64,000 nt of DNA from Variovorax guangxiensis (GCF_003952165.1 NZ_RXFT01000018.1:62001-126000); one strand, 5' to 3'; counted from the first letter of the stretch, positions 29,568 to 40,094 are shown. Made by a program: numbers and translations. The notes: a model not told the origin generated them from the sequence alone.

Positions 29568-30620
29568 ATGATCGTGGAGTCCAACGTCCCGCTGCAGCCC
29601 TACAACAGCTTCGGCATCGTCGCGCGCGCGCAGCACATGGCGCGCATTGCCGGCGAGGCCGACCTGGCCGCGCTGCGCGACGATCCGGCATGGCGCGACG
29701 CGCCCCGTTTCGTGCTGGGCGGCGGCAGCAACATCGTGCTGACGGGCGACGTCAAGTCGCTGGTGCTGAAGGTCGAGATCAAGGGCCTGCGGCTGCTGGA
29801 AGAAACCCCGCGCGCCTGGATCGTGGAGGCCGGCGCGGGCGAAACCTGGCACGACGCCGTCGAGTGGATGGTGCGCAACGGCTACCCGGGGCTGGAGAAC
29901 CTGGCGCTGATTCCCGGCACGGTGGGCGGCTCGCCGGTGCAGAACATCGGCGCCTACGGTGTCGAACTGCAGGACCGCTTCGAGTCGCTCGACGCCTTCG
30001 ACCTCGAAACCGGCCGCAGCTTCACCCTCGATGCGGCCCAATGCGCCTTCGGCTACCGCGACTCGGTCTTCAAGCACGTGCGCAGCGGTCCGAACGATTT
30101 CGGCCTGGCGGGCAGGGCGGTGATCACCCGGGTGCGCTTTCGCCTGCCCAAGCCCTGGAAACCGGTGGTCGGCTACCTCGACCTGGAGCGCAAGATGGAG
30201 GAGACGGGCAACTTCACGCCAAGCGCACAGGACATCTTCGACTGGATCTGCGCCATCCGCCGCGCCAAGCTGCCCGACTGGCGCGTGCTGGGCAACGCCG
30301 GCAGCTTCTTCAAGAACCCGACGGTCACGCCCGAGCAGTGCGCGGACATCATCGCGCGCGACCCGAAGATCGTTCACTACCCGATGGACGACGGCAGCAT
30401 CAAGCTGGCGGCCGGCTGGCTCATCGACGCCTGCGGCTGGAAGGGCAAGTCGGTGGGCAATGCCGGCGTGTACGAGCGGCAGGCGCTGGTGCTGGTCAAC
30501 CGCGGCGGCCGCGAGAACCCGGTGACCGGCGGCGAGGTGATGACGCTCGCCAAGGCGATCCAGACCAGCGTGTACGAGCGTTTCGGCATCCGGCTGGAGC
30601 CGGAGCCGGTCGTCGTCTGA
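29568..30620 (+). CDS. murB: UDP-N-acetylenolpyruvoylglucosamine reductase
   Basis: The FAD enzyme that reduces UDP-GlcNAc-enolpyruvate to UDP-MurNAc in peptidoglycan synthesis. 350 residues, type I like E. coli MurB. Motifs are NSFGIVARA, GGGSNIVL, IPGTVGGSPVQNIGAYGVEL for FAD and substrate binding, GYRDSVFK, and GNAGSFFKNP carrying the catalytic Ser. The C-terminal RFGIRLEPEPVVV supplies the Glu. The start MIVESNVPLQPYNSF fits the family. Confidence 0.97.
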   Translation: MIVESNVPLQPYNSFGIVARAQHMARIAGEADLAALRDDPAWRDAPRFVLGGGSNIVLTGDVKSLVLKVEIKGLRLLEETPRAWIVEAGAGETWHDAVEWMVRNGYPGLENLALIPGTVGGSPVQNIGAYGVELQDRFESLDAFDLETGRSFTLDAAQCAFGYRDSVFKHVRSGPNDFGLAGRAVITRVRFRLPKPWKPVVGYLDLERKMEETGNFTPSAQDIFDWICAIRRAKLPDWRVLGNAGSFFKNPTVTPEQCADIIARDPKIVHYPMDDGSIKLAAGWLIDACGWKGKSVGNAGVYERQALVLVNRGGRENPVTGGEVMTLAKAIQTSVYERFGIRLEPEPVVV

Positions 30621-30637
30621 GCTGACGCCACGCCAGC

Positions 30638-31489
30638 ATGGACCTCGACTTCCTGCACCTGAATTTCCGCCGCCGCATCGGTGCCCTCGTCTGGGCCCGC
30701 CGGGCGGTGCCCGTGGTCGCGCTGCTGGCGCTCTTCCTCGGAACGCGGCGCTGGGGCTCGATGGTGGCGGTGATCGTGTTCGCGCTGCTGTTCGCGGCGG
30801 TGCTGAAGTTCCTCGAGACCAGCCTGCGGCGCCAGTTCATCCGCGAGGCGCGGCTGCCGCCCTTCCTGGTCGGCAAGCTGTGCCAGGCGCATCCGCAGCT
30901 CAGCCGGCGCGACGCCGAACTGGTGCTGCGCGGCCTGCGCCAGTTCTTCATGGCGCACCTGCGCAGCGACCGCAAGTTCGTGGCCATGCCCTCGAAGGTG
31001 GTCGACACGGCCTGGCACGAGTTCATCCTGCACACGCAGGGCTACCAGAACTGGTGCAAGGCGGCCTTCGGCGGCATGCTGCACCACAGTCCTGCCGAAG
31101 TGCTTGGCCGGGACCCCAAGCGCAACGACGGCCTGCGCCGCACCTGGTACTGGGCCTGCAAGGAAGAGAGCATCGATCCGCGCAAGCCCGCGCGGCTGCC
31201 GCTGCTGTTCGCGCTGGACGTCAAGTTCGCCGTCGAAGGCGGCTTTCACTACGTGCCCGACTGCCGGGCGGTCGAGCGGCACATCGGCTCCGACGCCCAT
31301 TGCGGCACCAGCTTCGGCGATTCCTCCTCGGACGGCGGCAGTTCGGGCGACGCCGGCGGCTTCGGTGGCAGCGAATCGAGCAGCAGCAGTAGCGACGGCG
31401 GCTCCAGCGATGGCGGTTCGTCCGATGGCGGAAGCGGATGCGGCGGTGGGGGTTGCGGAGGCGGCTGCGGCGGAGGCGGCGGAGACTGA
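30638..31489 (+). CDS. Membrane protein with a Gly/Ser/Cys-rich tail
   Basis: A 283-residue protein. Two hydrophobic segments occur near residues 20-60 (VVALLALFLGTRR, MVAVIVFALLFAAVLKFL). A soluble domain follows with KVVDTAWHEFILHTQGYQNW and FGGMLHHSPAE, a pattern seen in glycine-rich-domain proteins of unknown function. The C-terminal ~75 residues are low-complexity: Ser/Asp/Gly repeats ending in CGGGGCGGGCGGGGGD. The tail could bind metal through its three cysteines or simply be disordered. It begins 17 bases after murB. Confidence 0.8.
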   Translation: MDLDFLHLNFRRRIGALVWARRAVPVVALLALFLGTRRWGSMVAVIVFALLFAAVLKFLETSLRRQFIREARLPPFLVGKLCQAHPQLSRRDAELVLRGLRQFFMAHLRSDRKFVAMPSKVVDTAWHEFILHTQGYQNWCKAAFGGMLHHSPAEVLGRDPKRNDGLRRTWYWACKEESIDPRKPARLPLLFALDVKFAVEGGFHYVPDCRAVERHIGSDAHCGTSFGDSSSDGGSSGDAGGFGGSESSSSSSDGGSSDGGSSDGGSGCGGGGCGGGCGGGGGD

Positions 31490-31509
31490 TCTTCTCCGCG
31501 TTTCATCCA

Positions 31510-31537
31510 TGAAAAACGGGCCCCGAGGGGCCCGTCG
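31510..31537 (-). terminator. Terminator of argG
   Basis: Minus-strand hairpin acgggcccc-tc-ggggcccgt (31516-31535) followed by a run of five T on that strand. The plus-strand side has no T run, so it mainly ends argG. Confidence 0.75.
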
Positions 31538-31561
31538 TCATTGGAGCGGTCCGTTGCCCGA

Positions 31562-32902
31562 TCAGCTCGCGTCGCCGTCGTTCGCCAGCTTCGGCAGCGC
31601 GGCGCCTTCGGTCGACGACAGCAGGCCGGTCTGGGTGTAGATGCCCAGCTTCTCGCGCGTGTCGGCGATGTCGAGGTTGCGCATCGTCAGCTGGCCGATG
31701 CGGTCCAGCGGCGTGAACGCGCCTTCGACCTTCTCCATGCTCAGGCGCTCGGGCTTGTAGGTGAGGTTGGCCGACTCGGTGTTCATGATCGAGTAGTCGT
31801 TGCCGCGGCGCAGCTCGACCGTCACCTCGCCCGTGATGGCGCGCGCCACCCAGCGCTGGGCCGTCTCGCGCAGCATGATGGCCTGCGGGTCGAACCAGCG
31901 GCCCTGGTAGAGCAGGCGGCCCAGCTTGCGGCCGTTCTCGCGGTACTGCTCGATGGTGTCTTCGTTGTGGATGCCGGTGACCAGGCGCTCGTAGGCGATG
32001 AACAGCAGCGCAAGGCCGGGAGCCTCGTAGATGCCGCGGCTCTTGGCCTCGATGATGCGGTTCTCGATCTGGTCGCTCATGCCCAGGCCGTGGCGGCCGC
32101 CGATGCGGTTGGCTTCGAGGATCAGCTCGACCAGGTTCGAGTAGCGCACGCCGTTCAGCGCGACCGGCACGCCTTCCTCGAAGCGCACAGACACGGTCTC
32201 GCGCTTGACCTCGACCTCGTCCTTCCAGAAGGCGACGCCCATGATGGGCTGCACGATGGTGATGCCGCTGTTCAGGTGCTCCAGGTCCTTGGCTTCGTGC
32301 GTGGCGCCGAGCATGTTGGAGTCGGTGGAGTACGCCTTCTCGGCCGACATCTTGTAGGCGAAGCCGGCCTTCTGCATGAACGCCGACATCTCGGCGCGGC
32401 CGCCCAGCTCGTCGATGAAGACCTGGTCTAGCCAGGGCTTGTAGATCTTGAGGGCGGGGTTGGTCAGCAGGCCGTAGCGGTAGAAGCGCTCGATGTCGTT
32501 GCCCTTGTAGGTGCTGCCGTCGCCCCAGATGTGGACGTCGTCTTCCTTCATGGCCGACACGAGCATGGTGCCGGTGACGGCGCGGCCCAGCGGCGTGGTG
32601 TTGAAGTAGGTGACGCCGGCGGTGGTCACGTGGAATGCGCCGGCCTGCAGGGCGGCGATGCCTTCGTTGGCCAGCTGCGCGCGGCAGTCGATCAGGCGGG
32701 CGTTCTCTGCGCCGTAGAGCATCGCCTTGCGGGGGATCTCGTCGTAGTCGGGCTCGTCGGGCTGACCGAGGTTGGCGGTGTAAGCGTAGGGGATCGCGCC
32801 CTTGTTGCGCATCCAGTGGAGCGCCGCGCTGGTGTCCAGGCCGCCGGAGAAGGCGATGCCGACCTTCTGGCCGGCGGGAACGTTTTGGAGGATGGTCGAC
32901 AT
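31562..32902 (-). CDS. argG: Argininosuccinate synthase
   Basis: Joins citrulline and aspartate with ATP, the penultimate step of arginine synthesis. 446 residues, the longer E. coli-type subclass. The ATP-binding loop AFSGGLDTSAAL is near residue 17. Other family segments are YTANLGQPDEPDYDEIP, IWGDGSTYKGNDIERFYRYG, STDSNMLGATHEAKDLE and IGGRHGLGMSDQIENRIIEAK. The start at 32902 (MSTILQNVPAGQKV) fits; a longer frame reaches into ppnP. The 158 bases upstream contain the second copy of an intergenic repeat. Confidence 0.97.
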   Translation of the reverse strand: MSTILQNVPAGQKVGIAFSGGLDTSAALHWMRNKGAIPYAYTANLGQPDEPDYDEIPRKAMLYGAENARLIDCRAQLANEGIAALQAGAFHVTTAGVTYFNTTPLGRAVTGTMLVSAMKEDDVHIWGDGSTYKGNDIERFYRYGLLTNPALKIYKPWLDQVFIDELGGRAEMSAFMQKAGFAYKMSAEKAYSTDSNMLGATHEAKDLEHLNSGITIVQPIMGVAFWKDEVEVKRETVSVRFEEGVPVALNGVRYSNLVELILEANRIGGRHGLGMSDQIENRIIEAKSRGIYEAPGLALLFIAYERLVTGIHNEDTIEQYRENGRKLGRLLYQGRWFDPQAIMLRETAQRWVARAITGEVTVELRRGNDYSIMNTESANLTYKPERLSMEKVEGAFTPLDRIGQLTMRNLDIADTREKLGIYTQTGLLSSTEGAALPKLANDGDAS

Positions 32903-32978
32903 GTTGGGAGTTCCGTTGGTGGTGGCGCGGTTCAATGGCTCATGGCTTTCGTGGCGCGGCTCTTTGCCCGGGATACCG

Positions 32979-33062
32979 TGGAACCGGCTTTGCCGGGCCA
33001 CCGGTATCGCCCCCTGCAAGGGGGTGGGAGAAGCGACACGAAGTGCGCGAAGCCTGGGGTTT
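32979..33062 (+). repeat. Intergenic repeat, copy 2
   Basis: Same element as 28938-29030, same orientation: gataccgtggaaccggcttt, then ccggtatcgccccctgcaag, then acacgaagtgcgcgaagcct. It fills most of the gap between argG and ppnP and reaches the ppnP stop codon. Confidence 0.75.
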
Positions 33063-33387
33063 ACCCAAAATGACAGATGTAGCTGTAGGGCTCGCCCGTC
33101 ACGCGGATCTTGAAGCTCGAGTTGCCGGGCACGTTGAACTTCTGGCCGGGGCCCGAGGCGATCCATTCGTCGGTGCCCGCGAGCTGGTATTCGCAACTGC
33201 CGGCGGTGCCTTCCATGATTTCGGGAGCGCCGGTGTTGAAGGTGAGGGTGGACGGCAGGATCACGCCGACCGATTTTTTGGTGCCGTCCGCCAGCGTAAG
33301 GCTGTGGCTCACGCACTTGCCATCGAAATACACATTGGCCTTGGTGGCCACTGCGGCGCTGTTCAGAGTGTCGGTAGTCGTCGTCAT
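33061..33387 (-). CDS. ppnP: Pyrimidine/purine nucleoside phosphorylase
   Basis: A 108-residue small cupin of the PpnP (YaiE, DUF1255) family, which splits nucleosides with phosphate. Pattern: NVYFDGKCVSHSLTLADGTK, then SVGVILPSTLTFNTGAPEIM, EGTAGSCEYQLAG, GQKFNVPGNSSFKIRV and a C-terminal YSYICHFG. The E. coli protein has 94 residues; this one has about 15 extra at the N-terminus (MTTTTDTLNSAAVATKA). The start could be internal to that extension. Confidence 0.9.
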   Translation of the reverse strand: MTTTTDTLNSAAVATKANVYFDGKCVSHSLTLADGTKKSVGVILPSTLTFNTGAPEIMEGTAGSCEYQLAGTDEWIASGPGQKFNVPGNSSFKIRVTGEPYSYICHFG

Positions 33388-33512
33388 TGGGTGGCGCCGG
33401 CGCCTTGGCGGCCGGCGAATCGAGGACGCACCGCACCTGCGGCGCACCCGTCAAGGGTTGGAAAAGTCCTCGATTTTAGGGGCTCGGGGGCGGCGGCCCG
33501 CCAGCCCTCGCC

Positions 33513-34139
33513 TCAACGGTGCCAGCCGCCGCGATAGCCGCCCCAGCCGCGATAGCCGTAGCCGCGGTAGTAGCCGCCGCCCCAGCCTCGCGAATAGCCG
33601 AGGTTCAGCGAGATGCCGACCGGCGGGTAGACGTAGGGATAGGCATAGGGGTACGTATAGGCCGGCTCCACGTAGACGGGGGCGGGAGCGGTGTACACGG
33701 GCGCCGACTGGTAGACCGGCGCGGGGGCGCTGGAGACGACGACGCCGGGCTCGGGAACCACGCTGTCCCATGGCGAGCCAGCGGACTGCGGGGCGTAGCC
33801 GCCGCCGTTGTTGGCCTCGACCGGGTAGGCCTGCAACTGCGGCTGCGGTGTCACCGGGGAGGTCGTCACGCCGGTCACGCCCGTCACGCCATACGCGCCG
33901 GCCTGGATCGGAATGGTCGCTCCGGGCCGGGTGTTCATGCGGGTGGTGTACTGCCGGCCGTTGTATTCGTACGTGACGTTGTAGTTCACGTCGCTGCCGG
34001 TCGTTTCGCGGATCGGGGTGGCGGAGATCACTCGGGCCTGGACCACCTGGTTCTGCTGCGCATGAACGAGGCCGGTGCCGGCGGCCAGCATGCCGGCGAC
34101 TGAAATGCCTGCGAGAGTGCGAAAAGTGCGATTGTTCAT
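33513..34139 (-). CDS. Exported Tyr/Gly/Pro-rich protein
   Basis: A 208-residue secreted protein with a signal peptide (LAGISVAGMLAAGTGLVHAQ). A short beta domain follows (QARVISATPIRETTGSDVNY, then VTYEYNGRQYTTRMNTRPG), which resembles the N-terminal part of glycine-zipper outer-membrane lipoproteins. The rest is low-complexity Pro/Val/Tyr and then Gly/Tyr/Arg repeats (GYYRGYGYRGWGGYRGG). No glycine-zipper helix is present. It is probably a periplasmic or surface structural protein; function unknown. Confidence 0.75.
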   Translation of the reverse strand: MNNRTFRTLAGISVAGMLAAGTGLVHAQQNQVVQARVISATPIRETTGSDVNYNVTYEYNGRQYTTRMNTRPGATIPIQAGAYGVTGVTGVTTSPVTPQPQLQAYPVEANNGGGYAPQSAGSPWDSVVPEPGVVVSSAPAPVYQSAPVYTAPAPVYVEPAYTYPYAYPYVYPPVGISLNLGYSRGWGGGYYRGYGYRGWGGYRGGWHR

Positions 34140-34197
34140 GGTGTGTCTCTCCTGCGGATCGAGGTTCGACGCCGGGCGGCAGGCCGGGTTCCGGGGT

Positions 34198-34551
34198 TTA
34201 CACGGCGTTGACAGCCCAGGCGTCGGCGTCGAATCCCGCCGTAACGGGCTTTTTGGGCCCCCAGTTGACCACCGGCCGCTTGATCAGGCTGGGATTGGCC
34301 AGCAGCACGGCGCGGGCGGAAACGGCGTCGACCACGCCCTCGCGGGTGGCGTCGTCCAGTTTGCGCCAGGTGGTGCCCTTGCGGTTGACCAGGGCTTCCC
34401 AGCCGGGCTTCTTCAGCCACTGGTCGAGCTCTGCCTCGGGAACGCCCTGTTTCTTGAAGTCGTGGAAGGTGTATTCAATGCCGTGTTCGTCGAGCCAGGC
34501 GCGGGCGCGCTTGACGGTGTCGCAATTCGGAATGCCGTAGAGGGTTGTCAT
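34198..34551 (-). CDS. ArsC/Spx-family reductase, YffB-like
   Basis: A 117-residue thioredoxin-fold protein. It starts MTTLYGIPNCDTVKRARAWL, with one active-site cysteine (NCDT) as in YffB, then YTFHDFKKQGVPEAELDQWL, GTTWRKLD and SLIKRPVV. YffB-type proteins are glutathione-dependent reductases with poorly known substrates, not the arsenate detoxification enzyme proper, and no ars genes are nearby. The frame continues far upstream through folC, but the ATG at 34551 is the family start. Confidence 0.9.
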   Translation of the reverse strand: MTTLYGIPNCDTVKRARAWLDEHGIEYTFHDFKKQGVPEAELDQWLKKPGWEALVNRKGTTWRKLDDATREGVVDAVSARAVLLANPSLIKRPVVNWGPKKPVTAGFDADAWAVNAV

Positions 34552-34587
34552 GGCCGCGATGATGCCCCGGCCGACGGGTCGGCGACA

Positions 34588-35895
34588 ATGCCCGCCTCCA
34601 TGGAAACCCTGAACGACTGGCTCGAGCGCGCCGAGCGGCTCCATCCCAAGAACATCGAGCTCGGACTCGAACGCGCCAAAGAGATGGCGCAGCGCCTCGG
34701 CCTGCGCTTCGCCTGCCCCGTGATCACGGTGGCGGGCACCAACGGCAAGGGCTCGACCTGCGCCATGCTCGAATCGATCCTGACGCACGCGGGCTACCGC
34801 ACGGCGGTGTTCACCTCGCCGCACCTGGTGCGCTTCGAGGAGCGCCTGCGGCTGCAGGGCGAGGCTGTCGATGCTTCGAAACTGATAGCAAGCTTCGAAG
34901 TGGTGGAAAAGGCGCGCGGCGAGATGCCGCTGACCTACTTCGAATTCACCACGCTCGGCATCCTGCACTGCATGACCGTGGAAAAGCCCGACGTGGCGAT
35001 CCTCGAGGTGGGCCTGGGCGGCCGGCTCGACGCGGTCAACATCATCGACACCGACTGCGCGGTCATCACCAGCATCGACCTCGACCACATGGAATACCTC
35101 GGGCCCGACCGCGAGAGCATCGGCTTCGAGAAGGCCGGCATCATGCGCCCGGGCAAGCCCGCCATCGTGAGCGACCCGGTGCCGCCGCAGAGCGTGATCG
35201 ACCATGCCAACTCGATCGGCGCCGACCTCTGGCGCTTCGGAACCGACTTCAACGTTGCGGGCGACAAGCAGCAGTGGGGCTGGTCGGGCCGCGGGCGGCG
35301 CTACAGCGGGCTGGCCTATCCGGCCCTGCGCGGCGCCAACCAGCTCATCAATGCGGCCGGCGTGCTGGCGGCGCTCGAGGCGCTGCGGCCACAACTGCCG
35401 ATCACGGCGCAGGCGGTGCGCAACGGGCTCGCGATGGTCGAGCTGCCGGGCCGCTTCCAGATCGTGCCGGGCGAGCCCGCGCTGGTGCTCGACGTGGCGC
35501 ACAACGCGCACGCCGTGGCCGCGCTGGCCGAGAACCTCGACGCGATGGGTTTCTACCCCACCACGCACGGCGTTTTCGGCGTGATGGCGGACAAGGACCT
35601 GGCCCCGATCCTCGCGCGCATCGGGCCGCTGATCGACCGCTGGTACTTCACCGACCTGCCTACGCCGCGCGCCGCCAAGGCGGCCGACCTGCTGGCCACC
35701 TGGCAGGCGCAGAACACGCGCACCGACGCCTCCGGCAGCGTGCATGCAGGGCCGATGGAGGCGCTGCGCGCGGCCATCGGGCAGGCAGGGCCCGCTGATA
35801 GAATCGTGGTCTTCGGATCGTTCTTCACCGTGGGTGGCGTCCTCGAAAACGGCACTCCCCGGCTGCAAGCCAAACACCTGTCGCCGGGCGGCTGA
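34588..35895 (+). CDS. folC: Folylpolyglutamate/dihydrofolate synthase
   Basis: Adds glutamate to dihydropteroate and folates. About 435 residues. The ATP loop is VAGTNGKGSTCAML; then FTSPHLVRFEERL, AILEVGLGGRLDAVN and IDLDHMEYLGPDRESIGFEK, and the C-terminal domain with VVFGSFFTVGGVL. Start is ATG 34588 (MPASMETLNDWL) or ATG 34600 (METLNDWLERAERLHP); the second is closer to relatives. It heads the conserved block folC-dedD-cvpA-purF and is divergent from the reductase gene. Confidence 0.95.
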   Translation: MPASMETLNDWLERAERLHPKNIELGLERAKEMAQRLGLRFACPVITVAGTNGKGSTCAMLESILTHAGYRTAVFTSPHLVRFEERLRLQGEAVDASKLIASFEVVEKARGEMPLTYFEFTTLGILHCMTVEKPDVAILEVGLGGRLDAVNIIDTDCAVITSIDLDHMEYLGPDRESIGFEKAGIMRPGKPAIVSDPVPPQSVIDHANSIGADLWRFGTDFNVAGDKQQWGWSGRGRRYSGLAYPALRGANQLINAAGVLAALEALRPQLPITAQAVRNGLAMVELPGRFQIVPGEPALVLDVAHNAHAVAALAENLDAMGFYPTTHGVFGVMADKDLAPILARIGPLIDRWYFTDLPTPRAAKAADLLATWQAQNTRTDASGSVHAGPMEALRAAIGQAGPADRIVVFGSFFTVGGVLENGTPRLQAKHLSPGG

Positions 35896-35956
35896 TCGTC
35901 GGGTTGTACGCACCTTCTGGCACCACCTCGCTGCACTCCTCCAGGGATCGAACTTC

Positions 35957-36832
35957 ATGGCGTTTTTCAAGTTCCGCACGCGCGGCCCGCAAGGCAACGA
36001 AGGACGAGGCGCCCCAGCCGCAGTCCCAGCGGAAAGTGTCGAAACCATGCGTCGGCGTGCGCGCCACCGGCTGCTCGGCGCGGCGGTGCTGGTGCTGCTC
36101 GGCGTGATCGGCTTCCCGCTGCTGTTCGATACCCAGCCGCGGCCGGTGTCGGTCGACATCCCCATCGAGATTCCGGACCGCAACAAGGTCAAGCCGCTGC
36201 CCGTGCCGGCAACGCCGGCGCCCGCCACCAGCAGCAGCACGACGCCTGCCGCCCCCGACAACGGCAGCTCGCGCGTGGCATCCGCCTCGTCGTCGAGCGG
36301 CATGATCACCGAAGCCGCGGACGGCACCGAGATCGACCCCGGCAAGCCGGTCGCCAGCTCCACGCAGGCCCCGGCGCCCGAGCGCAAGCCGGACCCCAAG
36401 CCAGAACCCAAACCTGAGCCGAAGCCCGAACCCAAGCCCGAGCACAAGCCGGAACCGAAACCGGAGCCCAAGCCGAAGCCGGAACCCAAGCCCGAAGCCA
36501 AGCCGAAACCTGCCGCCGTGGACGACGGCGCCCGCGCCCGCGCGCTGCTCGAGGGCAAGCCCGTCACCGCGGCCGCCGCCAAGCCCGCCGCTGCCGACGA
36601 GGGCGGCCGCTTCGTGGTGCAGGTCGGCGCCTTCGCCGACGCCGACAAGGCGCGCGAAGTGCGCCAGAAGCTCGAGAGGGCCGGTCTCAAGACCTATGTG
36701 CACGTGGCGAAGACTGCCGACGGCGAACGCACGCGTGTGCGTGTCGGCCCCTTCAGCTCGCGTGCCGAGGCCGACCGCGCGGCCGATAAGGTCAAGGGCT
36801 TGTCTTTGTCGGCCGCGATCCTCACGTTGTAA
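35957..36832 (+). CDS. dedD: SPOR-domain protein DedD
   Basis: A 291-residue bitopic inner-membrane protein. A short cytoplasmic N-terminus is followed by one membrane segment (LLGAAVLVLLGVIGFPLLF), a long periplasmic linker including about twelve KPEP-like repeats (residues ~140-180), and a C-terminal SPOR domain (FVVQVGAFADADKAREVRQK, RTRVRVGPFSSRAEADRAAD). SPOR domains bind denuded glycan at the septum. It follows folC by 61 bases and precedes cvpA, as in E. coli. Confidence 0.9.
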   Translation: MAFFKFRTRGPQGNEGRGAPAAVPAESVETMRRRARHRLLGAAVLVLLGVIGFPLLFDTQPRPVSVDIPIEIPDRNKVKPLPVPATPAPATSSSTTPAAPDNGSSRVASASSSSGMITEAADGTEIDPGKPVASSTQAPAPERKPDPKPEPKPEPKPEPKPEHKPEPKPEPKPKPEPKPEAKPKPAAVDDGARARALLEGKPVTAAAAKPAAADEGGRFVVQVGAFADADKAREVRQKLERAGLKTYVHVAKTADGERTRVRVGPFSSRAEADRAADKVKGLSLSAAILTL

Positions 36833-36853
36833 GAGTCGTCGCCAGCCGTTGCC

Positions 36854-37339
36854 GTGGCCTTGCTCGACTGGATCGCCGTCGCGCTCATCGGGGTGTCGAT
36901 GCTTTTCGGCCTGATGCGCGGGCTGGTGTTCGAGGTGATTTCGCTGATCGGATGGGTGGCCGCCTTCATTGCAGCCCAGTGGCTGGCGTCGGACGTGGCG
37001 GCATGGCTGCCGTTCGGTGACCCGCACGGAGCGTGGCGCTACCCGCTGGCCTTCGTGCTGGTGTTCGTGGCGGTGGTGTTCGGCGTGGGGCTGGTGGCAG
37101 CGCTCACGCGCAAGTTGATCACGGTCGTGGGTCTGCGGCCGGTGGACCGGATTCTGGGCGCGGCGTTCGGCGCGGCGCGGGGCGTGGTGGCCCTGCTCGT
37201 GTTCGCCGTCGTTGTCCATTTGCTGGTGTTGAGCGACAGTGCCTGGTGGCACGAATCGCGCAGCGCCATTGTTCTCGATGCGGCATTGCAGGGCCTCAAG
37301 CCCTCCCTGCCTGAAAAGTTGGCCAGCTACCTGCCCTAA
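36854..37339 (+). CDS. cvpA: CvpA family membrane protein
   Basis: A 161-residue inner-membrane protein with four hydrophobic segments, starting at GTG (MALLDWIAVALIGVSMLFGL, MRGLVFEVISLIGWVAAFIA). The conserved GLRPVDRILGAAFGAARG motif is present. CvpA is linked to colicin V production and envelope function in E. coli; its biochemical role is not settled. It lies 12 bases before purF, the conserved arrangement. Confidence 0.93.
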   Translation: MALLDWIAVALIGVSMLFGLMRGLVFEVISLIGWVAAFIAAQWLASDVAAWLPFGDPHGAWRYPLAFVLVFVAVVFGVGLVAALTRKLITVVGLRPVDRILGAAFGAARGVVALLVFAVVVHLLVLSDSAWWHESRSAIVLDAALQGLKPSLPEKLASYLP

Positions 37340-37351
37340 GGGGAATCGTTC

Positions 37352-38854
<1,503 letters not shown>

Positions 38855-38867
38855 GAGAGCAGACGAA

Positions 38868-40094
38868 GTGACCGACGACGAAAGAACACTGCCGCCCGGG
38901 CTGCACCCCGAGACGCTCGCGCTGCGCACCGGTCTCGCGCCGAGCCAGTACGGCGAGCACTCCGACGCGCTCTTCCTGACCAGCGGCTTCGTGCAGCCCG
39001 ACGCCGAAACCTCGATGCGCCGCTTCGCGGGCACCGAGCCTGGCTTCACCTACTCGCGCACCTCGAACCCGACCGTGACCAGCTTCGAGCAGCGCATCGC
39101 GGCGCTCGAAGGCACCGAGGCGGCGATCGGCGCATCGACCGGCATGGGCGCGATCCTCATGATGTGCATGGGCCTGCTGAAGGCCGGCGACCACGTGATC
39201 TGCTCGCGCTCGGTGTTCGGCTCCACGCTGAACCTGTTCGGCAAGGAATTCGCCAAGTTCGGCGTCGAGACCACCTTCGTGTCGCAGACCGACGTGGCCG
39301 AATGGCGCGCGGCCGTGAAGCCGAACACCAGGCTGCTGTTCGCCGAGACGCCGACCAATCCGCTCACGGAGGTCTGCGACATCCGCGCGCTGGCCGACGT
39401 GGCGCATGCGGCGGGCGCGCTGCTGGCGGTCGACAACTGCTTCTGCACGCCGATCCTGCAGCGTCCGGCGGAGCTGGGGGCCGACCTCGTCATCCACTCG
39501 GGCACCAAGCACCTCGACGGGCAGGGCCGCGTGATGGCCGGTGCGATCTGCGGCCCCTCGAAGCTCATCGTCGACGTGTTCGGCCCCATCGTGCGCACCG
39601 CCGGCATGGCGCTGGCGCCGTTCAACGCGTGGGTCGTGCTCAAGGGCATCGAGACGCTCGGCATCCGCATGAAGGCGCATTGCGCCAACGCGATGGAAAT
39701 TGCGCAGTGGCTCGAGAAGCAGCCGGGCATCTCGCGCGTGTACTACCCGGGGCTGGCTTCGCATGCGCAGCACGAGCTGGCCATGCAGCAACAGTCGGGG
39801 CAGGGCGGGGCGGTAGTGTCCTTCGACGTGGTCGGCGACTCGCCCGAAACGGCACGGGCCAATGCCTTCCACGTCATGAACAGCACGCGCGTCGTGAGCC
39901 GTGCCACCAACCTGGGCGACGTGAAGACCATCATCACGCACCCCGGCACCACCTCGCATGGCCGCCTGACAGAGGCGCAGCGCCAGGCCGCGGGCATCGG
40001 CCAGGGGCTGATCCGCCTCGCGGTCGGCCTCGAGCATGTCGAAGACATCAAGGCCGACATCGCGCGCGGCCTGAGCACCCTGAATCCACGATAA
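38868..40094 (+). CDS. metZ: O-succinylhomoserine sulfhydrylase
   Basis: A PLP enzyme that makes homocysteine from O-succinylhomoserine and sulfide. 408 residues, starting at GTG (MTDDERTLPPGLHPETLALR). Key segments are YSRTSNPTVTSFEQRIAALE, ASTGMGAILMM, AETPTNPLTEVCDI, VDNCFCTPILQRP and the PLP-lysine site HSGTKHLDGQGRVMAG. SxGxEHxxD-like LAVGLEHVEDIKAD closes the protein. It follows purF by 13 bases, a known order in proteobacteria, and adds another methionine-related gene to the window. Confidence 0.93.
   Translation: MTDDERTLPPGLHPETLALRTGLAPSQYGEHSDALFLTSGFVQPDAETSMRRFAGTEPGFTYSRTSNPTVTSFEQRIAALEGTEAAIGASTGMGAILMMCMGLLKAGDHVICSRSVFGSTLNLFGKEFAKFGVETTFVSQTDVAEWRAAVKPNTRLLFAETPTNPLTEVCDIRALADVAHAAGALLAVDNCFCTPILQRPAELGADLVIHSGTKHLDGQGRVMAGAICGPSKLIVDVFGPIVRTAGMALAPFNAWVVLKGIETLGIRMKAHCANAMEIAQWLEKQPGISRVYYPGLASHAQHELAMQQQSGQGGAVVSFDVVGDSPETARANAFHVMNSTRVVSRATNLGDVKTIITHPGTTSHGRLTEAQRQAAGIGQGLIRLAVGLEHVEDIKADIARGLSTLNPR

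Noticed and set aside
36390..36520. Tandem repeat of about six-base periodicity
   Set aside because: It is the KPEP-type linker encoded inside dedD, not a non-coding repeat or CRISPR.
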